Below are positions 61,153-64,000 of a stretch of DNA of 64,000 nucleotides, in pieces; within the stretch, counting starts at the first letter, position 1; every line of letters begins with the position of its first letter. The DNA comes from Paraburkholderia phenoliruptrix (GTDB taxonomy: Bacteria > Pseudomonadota > Gammaproteobacteria > Burkholderiales > Burkholderiaceae), in NCBI RefSeq assembly GCF_902859825.1, contig NZ_CADIKB010000004.1, forward strand, positions 62,001 to 126,000, written 5' to 3'. Both the position numbers and the translations under genes were made by a program. Below the pieces are notes generated by a model. It was not told where the DNA came from. It saw only the letters and a program-made list of their open reading frames with translations, and did no database searches.

Positions 61153-61611
61153 ATGAACAAGGCTATCGAACTCGCGCTCTTTCTACATCTGCTCGCAGTC
61201 GCGGTGTGGGTGGGCGGGATGGTCTTCGCGCATTTCTGCTTGCGCCCGGCAATGGCCGATCTCTCGCCGCAATTGCGTCTGCCTTTGTGGGAATCGGTGT
61301 TCGGCCGCTTCTTCAATTGGGTCGCGGCTTCGGTGCTCGTCATTCTGCTGACCGGCGGCTTCCTGCTCATGCAGTTCGGAGGCGGTCACGCCACGTGGCC
61401 GTTGCATGCCATGGCCGGTCTCGGCATCGTCATGATGCTGATTTTTGGGCATATCCGTTTTGCCGTTTTTCCACGTATTCGCCGCGCCGTGCAAGCGCAG
61501 AAATGGCCTGACGGCGCGCAGGCGGTCGGCACGATCCGGCGCCTCGTGCTGGTCAACATCGTGTTGGGCGTGGTGACGGTGGGCGTCGCCGTGCTGTCGC
61601 GCGGATTCTGA
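61153..61611 (+). CDS. CopD-like integral membrane protein
   Basis: A 152-residue protein with four predicted helices (for example AIELALFLHLLAVAVWVGGMVFAHF and WVAASVLVILLTGGFLLM). The HLLAVAVWVGGMVF segment with a conserved histidine and a later HAMAGLGIVMMLIFGHIRFAVFPRIRRAVQA resemble the CopD/YncM-like membrane group, proposed to bind copper or haem. The function is inferred only by similarity. GAGGAAAAC precedes the ATG at 61153. Confidence 0.85.
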   Translation: MNKAIELALFLHLLAVAVWVGGMVFAHFCLRPAMADLSPQLRLPLWESVFGRFFNWVAASVLVILLTGGFLLMQFGGGHATWPLHAMAGLGIVMMLIFGHIRFAVFPRIRRAVQAQKWPDGAQAVGTIRRLVLVNIVLGVVTVGVAVLSRGF

Positions 61612-61742
61612 CGGCGCGCGTCAAGCGACTGCGGCGGTGCCGCGCATCGCGTGAGCCGCCGGAGCGTTGCGAGCCAGCGCATGATCCGCTCGAGCGCCGC
61701 CGAAGAGCGCATCGCTCGCCAAAGCGTCGCTCACCCGGGACG

Positions 61743-62951
61743 CTAGCCCCACGCCCCATACGCAAGCCACAGCCCGCACACCACCGCCACCGTGCCGTAC
61801 ACCGCGTAGACCGGCAGTTTGAGCTTGCCGAAGCCTATCGCTGAAAAGAACGCGGTGAGCAGATAGACCGGCTGCAGCGGCACGCGTCCGGCGATACGCA
61901 GCACGGCCACCGCGAGGAACGCGGTCGTGACGGCGCGCAGAATCCGCATGCCGTGCTCGAAGCGCGGGTTCATCTTCAACTGATGCAGATGGCGCTGCGC
62001 AAGCACGACGAGGCAGCCCGACGGCACGAACAGCGCGAGCGTGGCGAAGACCGCGCCCGCCCAGCCGTCGACGAGATAGCCGAAGAACGGCACCACATTC
62101 AGCAGCGGTCCGGGCGAGATCGGCGACAACGAAAAAGCCAGCGTGAAGTCGTTCTCCGAGATGCCGATCGTCGGCGTGACGAACAAGGTCTTGAGCACCG
62201 GCAAGGCGGAAAAGCCGCCGCCGAAGAGCGTCATGCCCGCGCCCGCGAGCCGCGGCCACAGCAGCGCAAGATCGAAGCGATGCGGCAGCGGCAGCGCGAA
62301 CAACAGCACGAACGCGCACAGCATGCCGAGTATCTGCCAGTCGCCGCGCGCAAACGACACCGCGAAGCGCGTGCTGCGCACCGGACTGATCGCCCAGCCG
62401 GTGCCGAAGGCCGCGCTCAGCATCAGCACATAAGCGGCGGGGCTATGCGCAAAGAAGAGCGCGAAGCAGCCGACCACCGCCGCGGTCCATTCGAGCTTGC
62501 CGCGCACGAGCGCGCGCGTCTGCTTATACCAGGTGATGCCGATCAACGTGGCGAGCACCACGCTGAAGTGGTTCAGCAAGGTTTGCGACGCGGCGGCGCG
62601 CACGAGCGGCGTCCGGTAGAAGATCGCGAAGAGCGTCATCAGCATGAAGAAGGGCAGCACGCTCGCCAGGCCCGCGACCCATGCGCCGGCGCGTCCGCGC
62701 AGCGCGTGTCCGAGTTGCACGGCGACGTTGCAGCCCACCGGTCCCGGCACCATCCACGCGAGCGCTATGAGATCGGAAAACGCGACGCGCGACAGCCGCT
62801 CCTCGCGCTCGACATAGTGATTTTCGAGCTGCGCCATCAGCGCGAGGCCGCCCCAGGACAATGCCGACAGGCCGAACACGACCTTGAACAGCGTCCATAG
62901 CGGTTCCCGCTCCCCTCGTCTTGCAGCATCGTGGCTTGTTATCGTCTGCAT
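61743..62951 (-). CDS. chrA: chromate transporter family protein (CHR, long chain)
   Basis: A 402-residue inner-membrane protein in two homologous halves. Each half carries the CHR signature: MVPGPVGCNVAVQLGHALRGRAGAWVAGLASVLPFF in the N-half and SPISPGPLLNVVPFFGYLVDGWAGAVFATLALFVPSG in the C-half. About ten helices are expected. Members export chromate, probably by sulfate-like antiport, but many are not resistance genes. The ATG at 62949-62951 begins MQTITSHDAARRGEREPLWTLFKVVFGLSAL; the frame is open to 63149 with a weak, arginine-rich extension. Gene symbol is by family. Confidence 0.9.
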   Translation of the reverse strand: MQTITSHDAARRGEREPLWTLFKVVFGLSALSWGGLALMAQLENHYVEREERLSRVAFSDLIALAWMVPGPVGCNVAVQLGHALRGRAGAWVAGLASVLPFFMLMTLFAIFYRTPLVRAAASQTLLNHFSVVLATLIGITWYKQTRALVRGKLEWTAAVVGCFALFFAHSPAAYVLMLSAAFGTGWAISPVRSTRFAVSFARGDWQILGMLCAFVLLFALPLPHRFDLALLWPRLAGAGMTLFGGGFSALPVLKTLFVTPTIGISENDFTLAFSLSPISPGPLLNVVPFFGYLVDGWAGAVFATLALFVPSGCLVVLAQRHLHQLKMNPRFEHGMRILRAVTTAFLAVAVLRIAGRVPLQPVYLLTAFFSAIGFGKLKLPVYAVYGTVAVVCGLWLAYGAWG

Positions 62952-63152
62952 GGCGCCACGGGCGCGCGGTGTGCGCGCCCGTCCTGTGGATCCTGTGATG
63001 TTGCGCGCGGCCGTCCGGTCCGACGGCGTCGCGCGAGAACGCAATACAGCGAGAATGTAGCCGGTTTTAGGCGCCGGCGGTATGGAGGCACGAAGGGCCG
63101 GCGCCGCAGCGTTGGGGCGAAGCCCACAGCCGGCGCCTCGGGCGTGCACTGT

Positions 63153-64000
63153 CTAACCGTTCGTGCTGGTGCTCGTGCTGTTGGCTTCCTGGATTGGGCG
63201 CCGGCCGTTCATGCCGCACACGCCGAAACGTTCGAGCAGCGCCGGAATCGCGTCGACGGGAACGGGGCGCGAAAAGAGAAACCCCTGCGCCTCGATGTGG
63301 CCGAGCGCGGCGAGCCACGCAATCTGCTCCTCCGTCTCCGTTCCTTCGACCACCACCGTGAGCCCGAGCGAGCGCGCCAGATTGACGATCGCGGTCACCA
63401 TCACGCAGACGCTGCGGTCGCCCGGAATGGCCTGGACGAAGGAGCGGTCCACTTTCAGTGTGTCGACCGAGAACCGGTTGAGATACGACAGCGACGAATA
63501 ACCGGTGCCGAAGTCGTCGAGCGCGATCCGCACGCCGAGGCGCTTGAGCGCGAAGATCTTTTCGGAGACGAGTTCCGGATACTCCATCATCGCCGTTTCG
63601 GTGATTTCGAGTTCCAGGCGGCGCGCGGAAATGCCGCTTTCCTCGATGGCGTGCGACACCGTTTCGTACAGATCGCCGCGCCAGAACTGCACGGCCGAAA
63701 TGTTCACCGCAAGCGACAACGTGTCGTAGCCTTGCTGCTGCCACAGCGCGAGTTGGCGGCACGCGGTCTCGATCACGAAGTCGCCGATCGGCACGATGAG
63801 CCCTGTCGACTCCGCAACCGGAATGAATTCGTTGGCCGGAATCAGACCGTGCTGCGGATGATTCCAGCGCACCAGCGCCTCGAAACCGGTAATGCAGCGG
63901 CGCGTCAGGTCGATCTTCGGCTGATAGGCGAGAAAGAGCTGCCCTTCGGCGAGCGCGACGCGCAGCTGCTGCTCCCACTTCATCAGGTGGTCCGCGCGAT
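63153..64000 (-). CDS. EAL-domain c-di-GMP phosphodiesterase, N-terminus beyond window
   Basis: At least 282 residues of an EAL domain with the frame still open at the window end, so the protein is longer, probably with an upstream GGDEF or sensor domain. Key residues seen: FEALVRWNHP, the ITETAMM strand, DDFGTGYSSLSYL (metal and substrate aspartates), KVDRSFVQ and VVEGTETEEQ. In many active enzymes the last is VIAEGVET; here VVEGTET keeps the Glu. The RADHLMKWEQQLRVAL opening is typical of a GGDEF-EAL junction. The C-tail is Ser/Thr/Asn-rich (NSTSTSTNG). Active hydrolysis of c-di-GMP is probable. Confidence 0.9.
   Translation of the reverse strand, partial: RADHLMKWEQQLRVALAEGQLFLAYQPKIDLTRRCITGFEALVRWNHPQHGLIPANEFIPVAESTGLIVPIGDFVIETACRQLALWQQQGYDTLSLAVNISAVQFWRGDLYETVSHAIEESGISARRLELEITETAMMEYPELVSEKIFALKRLGVRIALDDFGTGYSSLSYLNRFSVDTLKVDRSFVQAIPGDRSVCVMVTAIVNLARSLGLTVVVEGTETEEQIAWLAALGHIEAQGFLFSRPVPVDAIPALLERFGVCGMNGRRPIQEANSTSTSTNG

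Overview
The window is GC-rich, densely coded bacterial DNA, and most genes resemble those of Burkholderiales. The closest overall impression is Paraburkholderia, Burkholderia or Caballeronia. This rests on a Burkholderia-type trimeric porin, the nadE-glnB pair, an OmpR/EnvZ-like pair, DUF883 and CsbD stress proteins, otsA, parE/parC and long CHR and FUSC transporters. The species cannot be fixed from sequence alone. No insertion sequence, prophage, rRNA operon or CRISPR array was seen. One tRNA gene, tRNA-Arg with anticodon CCT, lies at 51738-51812.

Layout. 1-3071: a minus-strand catabolic set (aldehyde dehydrogenase, SDR oxidoreductase, truncated MFS carrier). 3349-10208: ppa, a FUSC exporter, a GIY-YIG protein, a DUF482/FemAB-like protein, nadE and the PII gene glnB. 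10386-15446: porin and a histidine/basic amino-acid ABC importer. 15954-21922: pirin, a Spy/CpxP-like periplasmic protein divergent from an OmpR/EnvZ-like pair, a small Cas2-like-fold candidate and a diguanylate cyclase. 22674-27156: a double-permease NitT/TauT-type ABC system without a binding protein, then two tandem paralogous lipoproteins. 27398-31959: two sigma-54 activators and small stress or disordered proteins, with a near-consensus sigma-54 promoter and an upstream dyad. 32188-36458: otsA, a DHA2 carrier, a PEBP protein and vsr.

36.5-48.6 kb looks like an accessory segment lying between vsr and a Dcm-type cytosine methyltransferase, which are normally neighbours. It carries small secreted or periplasmic proteins and a compact cluster: a beta-propeller protein with a distinctive HHFFGYY motif, a complete GltIJKL-type acidic amino-acid importer, two LysR regulators in line, a third LysR divergent, and an alpha/beta hydrolase. 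An 11-bp direct repeat with 21-bp phasing sits in the divergent promoter. This cluster is the best candidate here for an undescribed pathway.

48.9-64 kb returns to core genes: CsbD, a GST, YoaK/DUF1275, tRNA-Arg, a YfiM-like protein, rubredoxin, a DUF4399 protein, uup, parE, parC, a CopD-like membrane protein, a chromate-type transporter and the C-terminal part of an EAL protein cut by the window end.

Regulatory highlights are the sigma-54 promoter at 28669-28684 with a perfect dyad at 28615-28632, a TGTTACG operator cluster at 17491-17557, an intrinsic terminator placed just before a start codon at 37590-37618, and an orphan terminator at 48772-48800.
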